64,000 bases of DNA from Polynucleobacter sp. MWH-CaK5 (GTDB lineage Bacteria > Pseudomonadota > Gammaproteobacteria > Burkholderiales > Burkholderiaceae), in assembly GCF_018687615.1 (NCBI RefSeq), contig NZ_CP061299.1, forward strand, positions 558,001 to 622,000. The letters are read 5' to 3'. This document shows, one piece after another, positions 17,705 to 27,254 of this stretch (positions within the stretch are counted from its first letter, which is position 1; each line of letters begins with the position of its first letter). The notes below the pieces were generated by a model. That model did no database searches. It was not told the DNA's origin and worked only from the letters and a program-made list of their open reading frames with translations. Both the position numbers and the translations under genes were made by a program.

Positions 17705-18169
17705 ATGAAAAAAACTTATCAACAATTAGCCACATTCATTTTGATTACTTTCTCTTCAACTCTTTGGGCAGATGGAAACATGCTGCCATTAAAAATCCCA
17801 GAAAAAGTGACCACAGAGTGTGCTAGTTGCCACATGCTGTATGCCCCAGGTTTTTTACCCAAAGAATCTTGGCTCAGAATCATGGGGGGTCTTGATAAAC
17901 ACTATGGTACGGATGCTTCATTAGATCCTCAGTCTGTAAAAGAAGTTTCTCAATGGTTGGTGCAATACTCAGGAACATACAAGCGTGTCAATGGTGCACC
18001 TCCCAATGATCGTGTCACTGAAGCTGCTTGGTTTGTCAAAAAGCACAGAAAGATATCAGAGCAAACCTGGAAAAGAGCCAGCATCAAAAGTAAGGCTAAC
18101 TGTATGGCTTGTCATACAACTGCCGACAAAGGGCAGTATGACGATGAGTTTGTAAAGGTGCCTCAATGA
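17705..18169 (+). CDS. Diheme cytochrome c (DHC-like)
   Basis: A 154-residue periplasmic cytochrome with signal peptide (cleavage near LWA-DG) and two haem motifs, CASCH (about 40-44) and CMACH (about 138-142). In SHP clusters the diheme protein passes electrons from the membrane cytochrome b to SHP. The gene begins 12 bases after the SHP-like gene and overlaps the cytochrome b gene by four bases, so the three are one operon. Confidence 0.9.
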   Translation: MKKTYQQLATFILITFSSTLWADGNMLPLKIPEKVTTECASCHMLYAPGFLPKESWLRIMGGLDKHYGTDASLDPQSVKEVSQWLVQYSGTYKRVNGAPPNDRVTEAAWFVKKHRKISEQTWKRASIKSKANCMACHTTADKGQYDDEFVKVPQ

Positions 18170-18774
18170 TTCATCAATTATCAAAAAGAATGATGTCTTG
18201 GGATGCCGCAGTCATGGTGTCTCATTGGCTCTTAGCCATATGTTTTCTGGGGGCCGTTATTACTCAAGACAGTGAAAAGTTTCGCTTAGCTCATGTCACC
18301 ATGGGATACACCATGTTTGGCTTGGTTGTTTTTCGTCTTATCTGGGGAATTATTGGCGGGAAGTACGCCAGATTTAGCACTATTTTTCCAAGACTTAAAA
18401 AAGTCATGACTTATCTTCGCTCTTTATTCACTTCTCAGCCAGAAAAGTTCATTGGGTTTCATGCCGTTGGTTTTTTAACTGCTTATATCCTATTGGCGGT
18501 CATATTGATGGTGACCATCAGTGGCTATTTGGTCTATGAAGAGATTGGGCCTGATTTATTTGAAGATCTTCATGAAACCTTGGGTAATTTACTCATGGCC
18601 ATTGTTGCGATTCATGTGGGCGGTGTATTAATTCATGCCGTATTAGAGAAAATCAAAGCTAAAGTCTCACTTCAATCAAACGCCTTACCTTCTCGAGTAA
18701 GGCCCTACAAATGGATGGCTGGAATCATTTTGATGGCCGTGACATATTTCTGGATGACGCAAATCAGACTTTAA
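18166..18774 (+). CDS. Cytochrome b561-type membrane protein
   Basis: A 202-residue membrane cytochrome of the b561/Ni-hydrogenase b-subunit family with four or five helices. Candidate haem ligands are His in VSHWLLAI, FHAVGF, LHETLGN and AIHVGG. It likely takes electrons from the quinone pool to the diheme protein encoded just upstream (ATGA overlap). A strong hairpin 13 bases after the stop ends the operon. Confidence 0.88.
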   Translation: MIHQLSKRMMSWDAAVMVSHWLLAICFLGAVITQDSEKFRLAHVTMGYTMFGLVVFRLIWGIIGGKYARFSTIFPRLKKVMTYLRSLFTSQPEKFIGFHAVGFLTAYILLAVILMVTISGYLVYEEIGPDLFEDLHETLGNLLMAIVAIHVGGVLIHAVLEKIKAKVSLQSNALPSRVRPYKWMAGIILMAVTYFWMTQIRL

Positions 18775-18786
18775 ATTGAGGGTGGC

Positions 18787-18816
18787 TAAGACCATGCGCT
18801 AATTTGCATGGTCTTA
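18787..18816 (+). terminator. Terminator of the cytochrome operon
   Basis: TAAGACCATGC and GCATGGTCTTA form a perfect 11-bp stem around an 8-base loop. Only a short AT-rich tail follows. Confidence 0.6.
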
Positions 18817-18867
18817 AACTACAATCAAATGCTGTTTTCACTCCTTTAGAAATCACAGCCAATAAAA

Positions 18868-20052
18868 GTGCCTGCAAACAATAGCTTTGAATGTCGTGTT
18901 CTCGATAGCATTCATCTGGTCTCAAAAGAGAGTTGGAATCATCTTTTGGGGAAAGACGCGACGCCTTTTTTGCGCCATGAGTTTTTAAGTGCCCTAGAAG
19001 ATTGCGCTTGTGTGGGTGGCAACACTGGTTGGCAAATAGCGCATCTGGCCATTTACGATGCTAGTGATAAAAGCCCCATCGGTTTGATGCCGCTGTATCT
19101 AAAAAGCCATTCTTACGGTGAATACGTTTTTGATTGGTCTTGGGCTGAAGCCTACCAACAGCATGGGCTGGCGTACTACCCTAAAGCTCTTTGTGCCATA
19201 CCATTCACGCCAGTCAGGGGTGCGCGCCTACTGGTTGGTGAGAGTGATCGTGCGGATGCAATAAAAATTCAGCTGGTCGAGCAATTAAAACAATTGTTGG
19301 TGCAAAACGACATCTCGTCAGCGCATGTTTTATTTGCTGATCAAGACACTCAAGAGCTTCTGTTGAAGCAAGGTTTTATGGCCAGAGATGCTGTCCAGTT
19401 TCATTGGAAGAACCATGCTTATCAAAGCATGGATGACTTCTTGAGTCAGCTCAATATGAAGCGCCGTAAAAATATTCGAAGCGAACGTTCTCAGGTGCAA
19501 AAATCAGGCATATCGTTCCGGCATATTGATGGCCCGGATGCTGCTGAAGAAGATTGGGCATTTTTCTACCGTTGCTACGCAAACACGTATTACGAACACC
19601 GCTCATCACCTTATTTGAGTGAATCATTTTTTCAAATGCTGGCCCAATCCATGCCTGAAAATCTTCATCTGATTGTGGCGCATAGAAATGAGCAAGCAAT
19701 TGCCGCCTCTTTGCTCTTCGTTGATCATTCGGGAAGTACTAAAACTGCTTATGGTCGATATTGGGGTGCATTGGAGCATGTGCCTTGCCTACATTTTGAA
19801 ACAGCCTACTACCAAGCGATTGAATATTGCATCAGTCATGGTATTGATGTTTTCGAAGGAGGGGCTCAGGGTCAGCACAAAATGGCCAGGGGGTTCATGC
19901 CCGTCAAGATGCAATCTGCGCACTGGATCAAAGACCCTGAGTTCTCAAAAGCAGTTGAGCGTTTTCTGGCTCGAGAGAGCAGTGGGATTGAAAACTACAT
20001 TGATGAACTGGCTGAACACTCTCCGCTTAAAGCAAGTGGCGTGACTCTATAA
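18868..20052 (+). CDS. FemAB/GNAT-like acyltransferase (COG3146, DUF482 type)
   Basis: A 394-residue protein of the 'peptidogalycan biosynthesis' family with an acetyltransferase fold. Recognisable segments are PFLRHEFLSALE near the N-terminus, LPLYLKSHSYGEYVFDWSW (about 75-95), MKRRKNIRSERSQV (about 200) and the C-terminal FEGGAQGQHKMARGF. Members occur widely in proteobacteria; the acceptor is not established. The start is a GTG (18868) without a clear ribosome site, so the N-terminus is uncertain by a few residues. Confidence 0.82.
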   Translation: MPANNSFECRVLDSIHLVSKESWNHLLGKDATPFLRHEFLSALEDCACVGGNTGWQIAHLAIYDASDKSPIGLMPLYLKSHSYGEYVFDWSWAEAYQQHGLAYYPKALCAIPFTPVRGARLLVGESDRADAIKIQLVEQLKQLLVQNDISSAHVLFADQDTQELLLKQGFMARDAVQFHWKNHAYQSMDDFLSQLNMKRRKNIRSERSQVQKSGISFRHIDGPDAAEEDWAFFYRCYANTYYEHRSSPYLSESFFQMLAQSMPENLHLIVAHRNEQAIAASLLFVDHSGSTKTAYGRYWGALEHVPCLHFETAYYQAIEYCISHGIDVFEGGAQGQHKMARGFMPVKMQSAHWIKDPEFSKAVERFLARESSGIENYIDELAEHSPLKASGVTL

Positions 20053-20066
20053 ATATTTGCTAAAGT

Positions 20067-20414
20067 ATGATGATGTTCAAACAATATTCCATGCATCGAT
20101 TGAGTCAGCAAATTGCTTTGCTGGGATTGGTCTTGCTAAGTGGTTGTGCCTCTTTGACGCCACAGCAGATCACTGAACGTGTCGATGCCATGAGTGACTT
20201 TCAGCTTTGCTTAGGAGCGCAAACAGGTCTGGATAGCAGAGCGTTTGATTTAAATGATGTGATTGTTACTGCTGCTAAAGATCGTATCGCGCAGCGCAAG
20301 CTCGATTGTTCTAGCAAGCATGATGAGATCGTGCGCTTTTTGGTGACATCTCTTAAGCAAGAACAGAAATACCGAGAAATCTATTTCCCTAGATCGGGTT
20401 TTTGGCGTTTTTAA
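20067..20414 (+). CDS. Small lipoprotein (115 aa)
   Basis: The N-terminus has a lipoprotein signal with lipobox LLSGC (Cys near residue 27), so the mature protein would be anchored to the outer or inner membrane. The remainder is a short helical domain with two further cysteines. I do not recognise the family. Three in-frame ATGs are clustered at the start (20067, 20070, 20073). Confidence 0.7.
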   Translation: MMMFKQYSMHRLSQQIALLGLVLLSGCASLTPQQITERVDAMSDFQLCLGAQTGLDSRAFDLNDVIVTAAKDRIAQRKLDCSSKHDEIVRFLVTSLKQEQKYREIYFPRSGFWRF

Positions 20415-20426
20415 AATATCAATAAG

Positions 20427-22733
20427 TTAAGCCGTCAAACTCATGAACACCTTAGGTAGCTGTTCTGGTAACTTTTCGAGTTGATCAATGATGGTGTATT
20501 TCTTTCCAAAAATATCTGCTACATACTCATCAGCTTGAGGATCTAAGTTGATACAGTAGGTATAAATGCCTTCATTGCTTAATTCTTTCACTGACTGTCG
20601 TGCATCTGCAATCAGTATGTTTTCATCTTTTACATCTATGTCAGACGGTTTTCCATCTGTTAAAACCAATAATAATTTTTTGTCTGCTGTTTGTTGATTT
20701 AAATAATGGGCTGCATGACGCATGGCAGCCCCCATCCGGGTTGAGTAGGATGCTTCCATAGCTGCAATTCTAGCTTTTACATCATCGTTCCATTGCTCAC
20801 TAAAGCCCTTAATATGCATATAGTTCACATCATGCCGCGTATTTGAATTAAATCCAGCAATCGCAAATGGATCGCCTAGCTGTTGAATTGACCATGCCAG
20901 CAGAGAAACTGCTTCTTGACTAAGTTCTAAAATTGTTTGACCTGAGCCATGTACTTTTTCATTCAAAGATTCGGATAAATCCAATAGCACCATCACAGCA
21001 ATATTTCGACCATTGCTTTTATGGCTCATGTTGATCCTTGAGTCAGGTTGTGTACCTGTCTTTAAATCAATCAATGATCGTATGGCTATGTCTAAATCTA
21101 ATTCGCTTCCTTCTTCTTGGTAGCGTACCCGAGTTTTATCTTGAGGCTTTAATAAATCTAATAACTTTTTTAAGCGTTTAGCTAAATCACGATGTTTTTC
21201 TAGTAAACGATCGACATCTATAGATGCTCCAGAAGGATGTAGGCGCTCATATAAACTCACCCAGTCTGGCCGATAAGTTTGGGAGCTCTCATCCCATTCT
21301 GGGTAATGTCGGGGTGGTAAATGATGAATCTCCTCACTCTCAACGGAAGATGATTTCTTATCAAACATCTCTTCATCATCACTCAACTCATAAAAATTCC
21401 ACATGTGACGATTGTCATCTCGGTAATCGACTTCGGTATTCTCAAAATAAACATTAGGTAATTGATCGCTTTGAAGTCGAGTTTTTGCAACAAAAGATAA
21501 CGCTAAATTTGAGATTTCGGCGGTACTAGATTGGCCTTGTTGCATCAGTGTTAAAAACTTTTCTCTGTATTCAGTAATTGCTGGGCAATCAAAAAAATTA
21601 TCAGTGCTATCTTTACACTCAGTGCGATGATTCATGATGGCCCAAGATAGAGTGGCTAAACGATGGCGAATGCAAGACTCTTTGCTTGAATCGCAAGCGC
21701 CTTGATCTGGATTTGGGTGTAAGGCTCTAAAAATACTTCTAATTCCTGGATACCGTTGCATCACCAAATAATCAATGCGGCAATCTTCAAAAAACTCAAT
21801 AGCCATGCGCTGAAGCGGACTAAAGTTATCTGCAAAGATAGCTTGAGTCCAAAGACGATGTCCAGCCATGTGTGCTAAAGCAGCACGATAACGATTAATG
21901 CCACTGACTCCTGCGCGTGCAACATATACATCTGGAAGGCGGATGCCTTGATCGTCAAAATAAGGGCTTAGCTGCTTTGTTTCCTCTAGACTTGTCGAAA
22001 ATGGGATTAAGTAATCGCTGTCTTCCCAAAGACCTAATAGGTATAAATCTAACTCTTTGATGTGGTCTACCAATAGCGTGCCGTACCGTTCTCGTTGCAC
22101 AACAGCTAAGCTATCGGCTGAACGAAGACTAAAAAACTCTTTTTGTTGTTCTGGGTGATGATGATAATTTTTAATCCCATAGTTGACCCAATGTTTCAAT
22201 CCTTCAATCGAGAGAACTTCGAGTAGACGAGGGGATGAGTTAAAAAACTCAGGAAGGCTTGGGCTGGCATAGGTCTTGTGGATGCCATGAATCGATGTGC
22301 TGGTACGATTCATATGGTCAATGGTGATTTCCAAATAATCTTTTAATTGATCTTCAGATGGCAATCTTCTAGTAATCGCCGCCAGTGATTGCAATAAATT
22401 ATTAATGGCTTTGCTGTTGGGAGACTTCCAAATCAGCTTGATGCAATCCATCACCTTCGATAAAGATCTTTCGCCAATGATTGCGGCAACCTGAGGCCAT
22501 TCTTGTAAAAATATCAACAATGGTTCTGGGCCGCGCCCCATTTTCCCTAAAAATCTTCCGGCCTCAATATAAGCATTGATTCCCGTATCACTTAGAATGG
22601 TTTTGGCTTCTACTACGCAATCATGAAATACATCATCCACCTGTGGAAAGCGACAATCCAAAGCTTCCCGAAATTTCTCAAGTTCATTCGAACAGATGCT
22701 TGGGAATGGCTGGATTGAAGAAGATATCGTCAT
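20427..22733 (-). CDS. cbbO: RuBisCO activase subunit CbbO (VWA domain)
   Basis: CbbO (768 aa) is the substrate adaptor of the CbbQO-type RuBisCO activase; it docks on inhibited RuBisCO while the CbbQ AAA+ ring drives removal of sugar-phosphate inhibitors. The C-terminal von Willebrand A domain (about residues 575-768) keeps its MIDAS motif: DLSES, a Thr in YSTRMGAAM, and TDGKPSD. The long helical N-terminal part is typical of the family. It follows cbbQ by 17 bases and closes the minus-strand cbbM-cbbQ-cbbO run, convergent with the lipoprotein gene. Confidence 0.94.
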   Translation of the reverse strand: MTISSSIQPFPSICSNELEKFREALDCRFPQVDDVFHDCVVEAKTILSDTGINAYIEAGRFLGKMGRGPEPLLIFLQEWPQVAAIIGERSLSKVMDCIKLIWKSPNSKAINNLLQSLAAITRRLPSEDQLKDYLEITIDHMNRTSTSIHGIHKTYASPSLPEFFNSSPRLLEVLSIEGLKHWVNYGIKNYHHHPEQQKEFFSLRSADSLAVVQRERYGTLLVDHIKELDLYLLGLWEDSDYLIPFSTSLEETKQLSPYFDDQGIRLPDVYVARAGVSGINRYRAALAHMAGHRLWTQAIFADNFSPLQRMAIEFFEDCRIDYLVMQRYPGIRSIFRALHPNPDQGACDSSKESCIRHRLATLSWAIMNHRTECKDSTDNFFDCPAITEYREKFLTLMQQGQSSTAEISNLALSFVAKTRLQSDQLPNVYFENTEVDYRDDNRHMWNFYELSDDEEMFDKKSSSVESEEIHHLPPRHYPEWDESSQTYRPDWVSLYERLHPSGASIDVDRLLEKHRDLAKRLKKLLDLLKPQDKTRVRYQEEGSELDLDIAIRSLIDLKTGTQPDSRINMSHKSNGRNIAVMVLLDLSESLNEKVHGSGQTILELSQEAVSLLAWSIQQLGDPFAIAGFNSNTRHDVNYMHIKGFSEQWNDDVKARIAAMEASYSTRMGAAMRHAAHYLNQQTADKKLLLVLTDGKPSDIDVKDENILIADARQSVKELSNEGIYTYCINLDPQADEYVADIFGKKYTIIDQLEKLPEQLPKVFMSLTA

Positions 22734-22750
22734 AATATTGCCAGAAATGA

Positions 22751-23554
22751 TTAAGCAAATATGGCTTCAATGGCATGTATTAAAGTCGAGCTAATATCAG
22801 CATCATCAGTCACGGGACGAACCAGTGACATTTTGCAAGCATCATGAGGATTGATTCCTTGCTTGATCAATGTTGCTGCATATACCAATAAACGAGTGGA
22901 GATGCCTTCATCTAAACCATGACCTTTGAGCTTTCTGGCTGTGCGCGCCAGTTGCACTAATTTTCTAGAGGTTGCTTCATCTAAGTTTGTCTCTTTTGAC
23001 AGAATTGCCGTTTCAGTGTCTGCGTCAGGGTAATCAAAATCAAACCCTACAAATCGTTGTTTGGTTGATTGCTTCAAATCCTTCATCAAGCTCTGGTAGC
23101 CAGGGTTGTACGAAATCACCAATTGAAAATCTGGGTGAGCAGCAATTAATTCGCCCCGTTTATCTAAGGGTAGTTGGCGGCGATGATCGGTGAGCGGGTG
23201 GATGACTACAGTGGTATCTTGTCTTGCCTCGACCACTTCATCTAAATAACAAATAGCTCCCATGCGAACCGCCATGGTTAACGGTCCATCTAACCAACGC
23301 GTGCCATTTGACTCTAATAAATAACGGCCCAATAAATCAGAGGCAGTCATATCTTCATTGCACGCTACAGTAATTAATGGTTTGCCTAGCTTCCAAGCCA
23401 TATACTCCACAAATCTTGATTTTCCACATCCAGTGGGACCTTTGACCATGACAGGTAAACGTGCTTGGTAGGCTGCTTCATACAACGCAATCTCATTGGC
23501 TTGCGGTTGATAGAACGGCTCTTCTGTAATGATGTAGTTTTGATTTTCTGGCAT
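22751..23554 (-). CDS. cbbQ: RuBisCO activase AAA+ ATPase CbbQ
   Basis: A 267-residue MoxR-class AAA+ protein. Walker A GPTGCGKS (about 39-46), Walker B AICYLDEV (about 103-110) and the sensor/arginine-finger region KQSTKQRF are visible. CbbQ forms hexameric rings that, with CbbO, reactivate RuBisCO in bacteria using form II or some form I enzymes. A strong terminator-like hairpin (23576-23601) separates it from cbbM, so CbbQO should be made at lower level than RuBisCO. Confidence 0.95.
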   Translation of the reverse strand: MPENQNYIITEEPFYQPQANEIALYEAAYQARLPVMVKGPTGCGKSRFVEYMAWKLGKPLITVACNEDMTASDLLGRYLLESNGTRWLDGPLTMAVRMGAICYLDEVVEARQDTTVVIHPLTDHRRQLPLDKRGELIAAHPDFQLVISYNPGYQSLMKDLKQSTKQRFVGFDFDYPDADTETAILSKETNLDEATSRKLVQLARTARKLKGHGLDEGISTRLLVYAATLIKQGINPHDACKMSLVRPVTDDADISSTLIHAIEAIFA

Positions 23555-23575
23555 ATAAATACCTTCTACTAGATA

Positions 23576-23601
23576 AAAAGCCTCCCAATTGGGAGGCTTT
23601 T
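23576..23601 (-). terminator. Perfect hairpin between cbbM and cbbQ (attenuating terminator)
   Basis: AAAAGCCTCCC-AATT-GGGAGGCTTTT is a perfect inverted repeat with an A-run that becomes a U-tract on the minus-strand transcript. It lies 29 bases after the cbbM stop and 22 bases before the cbbQ start. Confidence 0.85.
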
Positions 23602-23629
23602 GGGTTGAGACATACAGTGAATAAACCTC

Positions 23630-25009
23630 TTACTTGTGAACGCCCAATTTCTCGCGCCAGCCTGGATAAATTTTGTCTGCATCCGCTGGGAAAGACTCAA
23701 ATGCGCGCGCAAATTCTTTATGTTCTTTTGCATACTCAATTGGATCGGCGCCTGATTTCCAGCATTCATAAGACTGACGAAGAGAAATGGCACCTGCTGC
23801 TGGAGAGTCAATGTGGCCATATGATCCGCCGCCGGCTGTATTAATCACGTTGCCGTGGCCCAGGTTCTCAAAGAACGCTGGTAAACGCAAAGCATTCATA
23901 CCGCCAGAAATAATTGGAGTGGTTGGTTTCATGCCATACCATTTTTGGAAGTAAACAGGACCTTGCGCCTCATCGCGCTCAATCATATAAGCGATGATGC
24001 GATCATCATTTTCACCTTCCATCTTGCCAAAGCCCATCGTGCCAACGTGGATGCCTGAGGCTCCTTGAAGACGGGACATCTTAGCCAAGACAAAAGCTGT
24101 ATAGCCACGTTTAGCTGATGGGGAGGTGACGGCACCGTGACCTGCGCGGTGGTAGTGAAGATATTGATTTGGATATTGGCGGCGTGCAGTTGTCACCATG
24201 CCAGGACCACCAACGTAACCGTCAACTAGAAACGCGACCTTGTCTGCATCTGGGCCAAATGTTTCAAGAATGTAATCCGCACGAGCACACATTTCAAAAT
24301 GGTCATCCGCTGTGATGTTTGCGGAGAATAATTTAGCTTGACCAGTTTCATCTTGTGCACGTTTCATGGCATCAACCACTAATGGCATTACTTTTTTCAA
24401 TGGGCAGAACACTTGATTGCCTTGTGGCTCATCATTTTTGATGAAATCACCACCAAGCCAGAATTGATAGGCTGCTTTAGCAAATGGCTCAGGACGTAAA
24501 CCTAATTTTGGTTTGATGATTGTTCCAGCGATATAGCCACCATCTTTGATTGGGCGGCCAAGAATACGCCACATATCAGAAATATCTTTTGCCGGACCAT
24601 CAAATAATTGAATCACGCGCTCAGGAACGTAGAAGTCATGGATCTTTGCATGCTCAATATCACCCATGCCTTGGTTGTTTCCAATTGCAAGCGTTAGGAA
24701 TGACACCAACATCATGCGACCGTCTGTGATATTTCTATCAAAAAGTTCGATTGGATATGCAATGCGCATATCTTCTGTGGCTTCATCGATGTAATACACC
24801 AAAGCATCGACGCCACGTGTGAAGTCATCGGTGGTGCTTACTTCAACGTTTGTTCCAGTTGATGATTCAGCTGCAAAATGGGCGGCTGCTTCAAGATAGC
24901 CATAACCGGCTTTAGGTTTCATTTTGTAAGCAACCAAAATATGATTGCCGTTTTTAATCAGATCCTCTTCCTTGAGGCTTAAGTCTGCATAACGGTTTGA
25001 TTGATCCAT
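23630..25009 (-). CDS. cbbM: Form II ribulose-1,5-bisphosphate carboxylase/oxygenase
   Basis: A 459-residue form II RuBisCO, the CO2-fixing enzyme of the Calvin cycle (no small subunit needed). Numbering coincides with Rhodospirillum rubrum: Lys166 (GTIIKPKLG), Lys191 carbamylated in [11 protein letters not shown] with Asp193/Glu194 as Mg ligands, His287 in HYHRAGHGA, and loop-6 Lys329 in [11 protein letters not shown]. All catalytic residues are present, so the enzyme should be active. GGAG lies 8 bases before the ATG. CbbR is encoded just upstream in the same orientation. No form I genes or carboxysome genes are present, which suggests adaptation to low O2 or high CO2. Confidence 0.98.
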   Translation of the reverse strand: MDQSNRYADLSLKEEDLIKNGNHILVAYKMKPKAGYGYLEAAAHFAAESSTGTNVEVSTTDDFTRGVDALVYYIDEATEDMRIAYPIELFDRNITDGRMMLVSFLTLAIGNNQGMGDIEHAKIHDFYVPERVIQLFDGPAKDISDMWRILGRPIKDGGYIAGTIIKPKLGLRPEPFAKAAYQFWLGGDFIKNDEPQGNQVFCPLKKVMPLVVDAMKRAQDETGQAKLFSANITADDHFEMCARADYILETFGPDADKVAFLVDGYVGGPGMVTTARRQYPNQYLHYHRAGHGAVTSPSAKRGYTAFVLAKMSRLQGASGIHVGTMGFGKMEGENDDRIIAYMIERDEAQGPVYFQKWYGMKPTTPIISGGMNALRLPAFFENLGHGNVINTAGGGSYGHIDSPAAGAISLRQSYECWKSGADPIEYAKEHKEFARAFESFPADADKIYPGWREKLGVHK

Positions 25010-25104
25010 TGCTCTACTCCATTGGTTTGGTTTGTCAGCGAGTTTCTTGGCTCGTTGACGTCACTATACGAATGAAATAGCATAAGTAATATTCATTTAT
25101 TTTT

Positions 25105-25135
25105 CTTAACATATAAGAAAAAACTTATGATAAAT
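25105..25135. promoter_or_regulatory. Candidate CbbR site upstream of cbbM
   Basis: Between cbbR and cbbM lie CTTAACATATAAG (25105-25117, interrupted palindrome) and CTTATGATAAAT (25124-25135). These resemble the T-N11-A, AT-rich dyads bound by LysR regulators, and the second shares CTTATGA with the element upstream of cbbF. Assignment by position and pattern only. Confidence 0.4.
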
Positions 25136-25141
25136 CTTGGT

Positions 25142-26053
25142 CTAAGCCCAAACCTCAATTCGTGGACCTGCCTGCTCAATCACAAACTCCTTAAAGGCTA
25201 AGGCAGCGGGGGGCAGTTTCTTTTGGGCGCGATGAGTAATGTACCAGTGACCAATATGGGGTAGCCCCATAATATCTAACAGCACAATATGACCTGAAGC
25301 TAATTCATGGCGAACGGTTCTCAGAGATAAAAAGCTTAAGCCCATGCCTGCCATAACAGCTTGCTTGATGGTTTCATTGCTCGGCATTTCCATCGCAATT
25401 TTCAGTTGCACGCCATGCTGTTGAAACATTCTTTCCATTGCCTGGCGGGTTCCTGAGCCGATTTCTCGCACAACAAACTCTTGGTTTGCTAAGTCTGAGA
25501 ATTTAGCTTGCTTGCGTCGCGATAAAGGGTGGGTAGGACCCGAAACAATCGCCATCGGATTGGTTGCAAAGGGCGTTGCAATGCAATCCATTTCCTTTGG
25601 AACGCGTCCCATGATCACCAAATCAACTTCGTTTCTTGCAAGCATCGCCAAAATACTCTCGCGGTTATCAATTTTTAATGTAACTTTGATGCCAGGCAAC
25701 ATTTTCCGGAACTCAACTAAGAGCATCGGTACGAAATATTTGGTGGTACTCACAATACCCAAAGATATATGACCTTGACCTAAATTCAAGTGGCTTGCCA
25801 TGACAGCTTCTAAGTCTTTTAACTCTGAGATTGCTGCTTGTGCCCGCTCTAAAAACTCCAAGCCAGCGCTGGTCAATTGAATATTGCGACCTATCGGTTC
25901 AAGCAACGGTAAGCCAAATGCATCTTCTAATTGCTTGATTTGCATCGAAATAGCGGGTTGAGTCACAAATAGGTTTTCAGCTGCTTTGGAGATTGATTTC
26001 TCCTTGGCAACTTCAATGAAAGTTTGTATTTGCTTAATGGTGTACGGACGCAT
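25142..26053 (-). CDS. cbbR: LysR-type regulator CbbR
   Basis: A 303-residue LysR regulator with N-terminal HTH (SISKAAENLFVTQPAISMQI) and effector domain. CbbR proteins sense metabolites such as NADPH or RuBP and activate Calvin-cycle operons. It lies between cbbM (same strand, downstream) and the divergent cbbF operon, so one regulator can serve both. The start is ATG 26053 (MRPYTIKQIQTF), the usual family start. Confidence 0.93.
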   Translation of the reverse strand: MRPYTIKQIQTFIEVAKEKSISKAAENLFVTQPAISMQIKQLEDAFGLPLLEPIGRNIQLTSAGLEFLERAQAAISELKDLEAVMASHLNLGQGHISLGIVSTTKYFVPMLLVEFRKMLPGIKVTLKIDNRESILAMLARNEVDLVIMGRVPKEMDCIATPFATNPMAIVSGPTHPLSRRKQAKFSDLANQEFVVREIGSGTRQAMERMFQQHGVQLKIAMEMPSNETIKQAVMAGMGLSFLSLRTVRHELASGHIVLLDIMGLPHIGHWYITHRAQKKLPPAALAFKEFVIEQAGPRIEVWA

Positions 26054-26072
26054 GCCTAATTATCAGTCAAAG

Positions 26073-26084
26073 CTTATGAATAAG
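26073..26084. promoter_or_regulatory. Candidate CbbR site between cbbR and cbbF
   Basis: CTTATGAATAAG is a perfect-armed dyad (CTTAT/ATAAG) in the 110-base divergent region. A LysR protein bound here could repress its own gene and activate the cbbF operon. Pattern-based only. Confidence 0.4.
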
Positions 26085-26163
26085 TAAAGATTTGTGATTG
26101 GATTTTATGTGTCTATATGGCTACATTAAATCCATAAATTAAATATGGGTATAGGGAAATATT

Positions 26164-27225
26164 ATGCATTTAGGGAGAACCACATTATCAAAGTTTTTGA
26201 TTCAGCAACTTCAGGCTGAAGGTAAAAGTGACTTGGCCGCATTGTTGGTCGATGTGGCTGCTGCTGTCAAAGCAATTTCAGCAATGACAGCGAAAGGGGA
26301 TTTGGCAGGTATTTTGGGTAGTTTAGAAACTCAAAACATCCAAGGTGAGACTCAAAAAAAATTAGATGTTTTATCTGATCAGGCATTTATCAATACCTTT
26401 CAGTTAGGTGGTTTGATCGCGGGTTTGGCTTCAGAAGAAAACGATGATCCCATCACTGTTACTGATCCAGACAAAAAAGGCCCTTTCTTAGCAGTTTTTG
26501 ATCCACTCGATGGTTCCTCAAACATTGATGTGAACGTTTCTGTGGGTTCAATCTTTTCAATTTTGGAAGCACCTAAAGGTCGTGATCCAGTGATGGCCGA
26601 CTACTTGCAACCAGGCACCAAACAGTTAGCAGCAGGTTATGCCATTTATGGTCCATCGACCATGTTGGTGATCACAGTGGGTAAAGGCACCCATGGATTT
26701 ACTTTGGATCGTGAAGTTGGTAACTTTATTTTGACTCACGCCAATATTGAGATTCCTGCTGATACCGGCGAATTTGCGATTAACACCAGTAATGAACGTT
26801 TTTGGGAGCCACCGATTCAGCGCTATGTTGCTGAATGCAAAGCCGGCAAAACTGACATCCGTGGTCGAGACTTCAATATGCGTTGGATCGCATCCATGGT
26901 GGCCGATGTGCATCGCATCTTGATGCGTGGCGGTGTGTTCATGTACCCACGCGATACCAAAGATGTGAGCAAGCCAGGTCGTCTGCGCTTGATGTATGAA
27001 GCCAATCCTATGAGCTTTGTGATTGAACAAGCCAAAGGCTTGGCCTCCACAGGTCGTCAACGCATCATGGAAGTGACGCCAGAAAATATTCATCAACGTA
27101 TTCCTGTGGTGGTGGGCTCACGCAACGAAGTTGAGCGCATTGAAAAGTATCACCACGAATACGACACCGGTGCGGATCAGAAATATTCCTCACCTTTGTT
27201 TGGTGACCGCTCCCTATACCGTTAA
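26164..27225 (+). CDS. cbbF: Class I fructose-1,6-bisphosphatase
   Basis: FBPase (353 aa) dephosphorylates fructose-1,6-bisphosphate, and in Calvin-cycle bacteria often sedoheptulose-1,7-bisphosphate. The metal/substrate motif DPLDGSSNID is intact, and the C-terminal RLRLMYEANPMSFVIEQA is the conserved FBPase segment. It is the first gene of the long cbb operon, divergent from cbbR, with AGGGAAAT as ribosome site. As operon leader it should respond to CbbR directly. Confidence 0.97.
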   Translation: MHLGRTTLSKFLIQQLQAEGKSDLAALLVDVAAAVKAISAMTAKGDLAGILGSLETQNIQGETQKKLDVLSDQAFINTFQLGGLIAGLASEENDDPITVTDPDKKGPFLAVFDPLDGSSNIDVNVSVGSIFSILEAPKGRDPVMADYLQPGTKQLAAGYAIYGPSTMLVITVGKGTHGFTLDREVGNFILTHANIEIPADTGEFAINTSNERFWEPPIQRYVAECKAGKTDIRGRDFNMRWIASMVADVHRILMRGGVFMYPRDTKDVSKPGRLRLMYEANPMSFVIEQAKGLASTGRQRIMEVTPENIHQRIPVVVGSRNEVERIEKYHHEYDTGADQKYSSPLFGDRSLYR

Positions 27226-27254
27226 TCCGTTAGAAATAAATCTGGAGAGAAAAA

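Noticed and set aside
19451..19699. Antisense frame inside the FemAB-like gene
   Set aside because: Shadow of a strongly supported gene on the other strand; no motif.
26626..27096. 156-residue antisense frame inside cbbF
   Set aside because: Shadow of cbbF; His-rich composition results from the complement of common codons.
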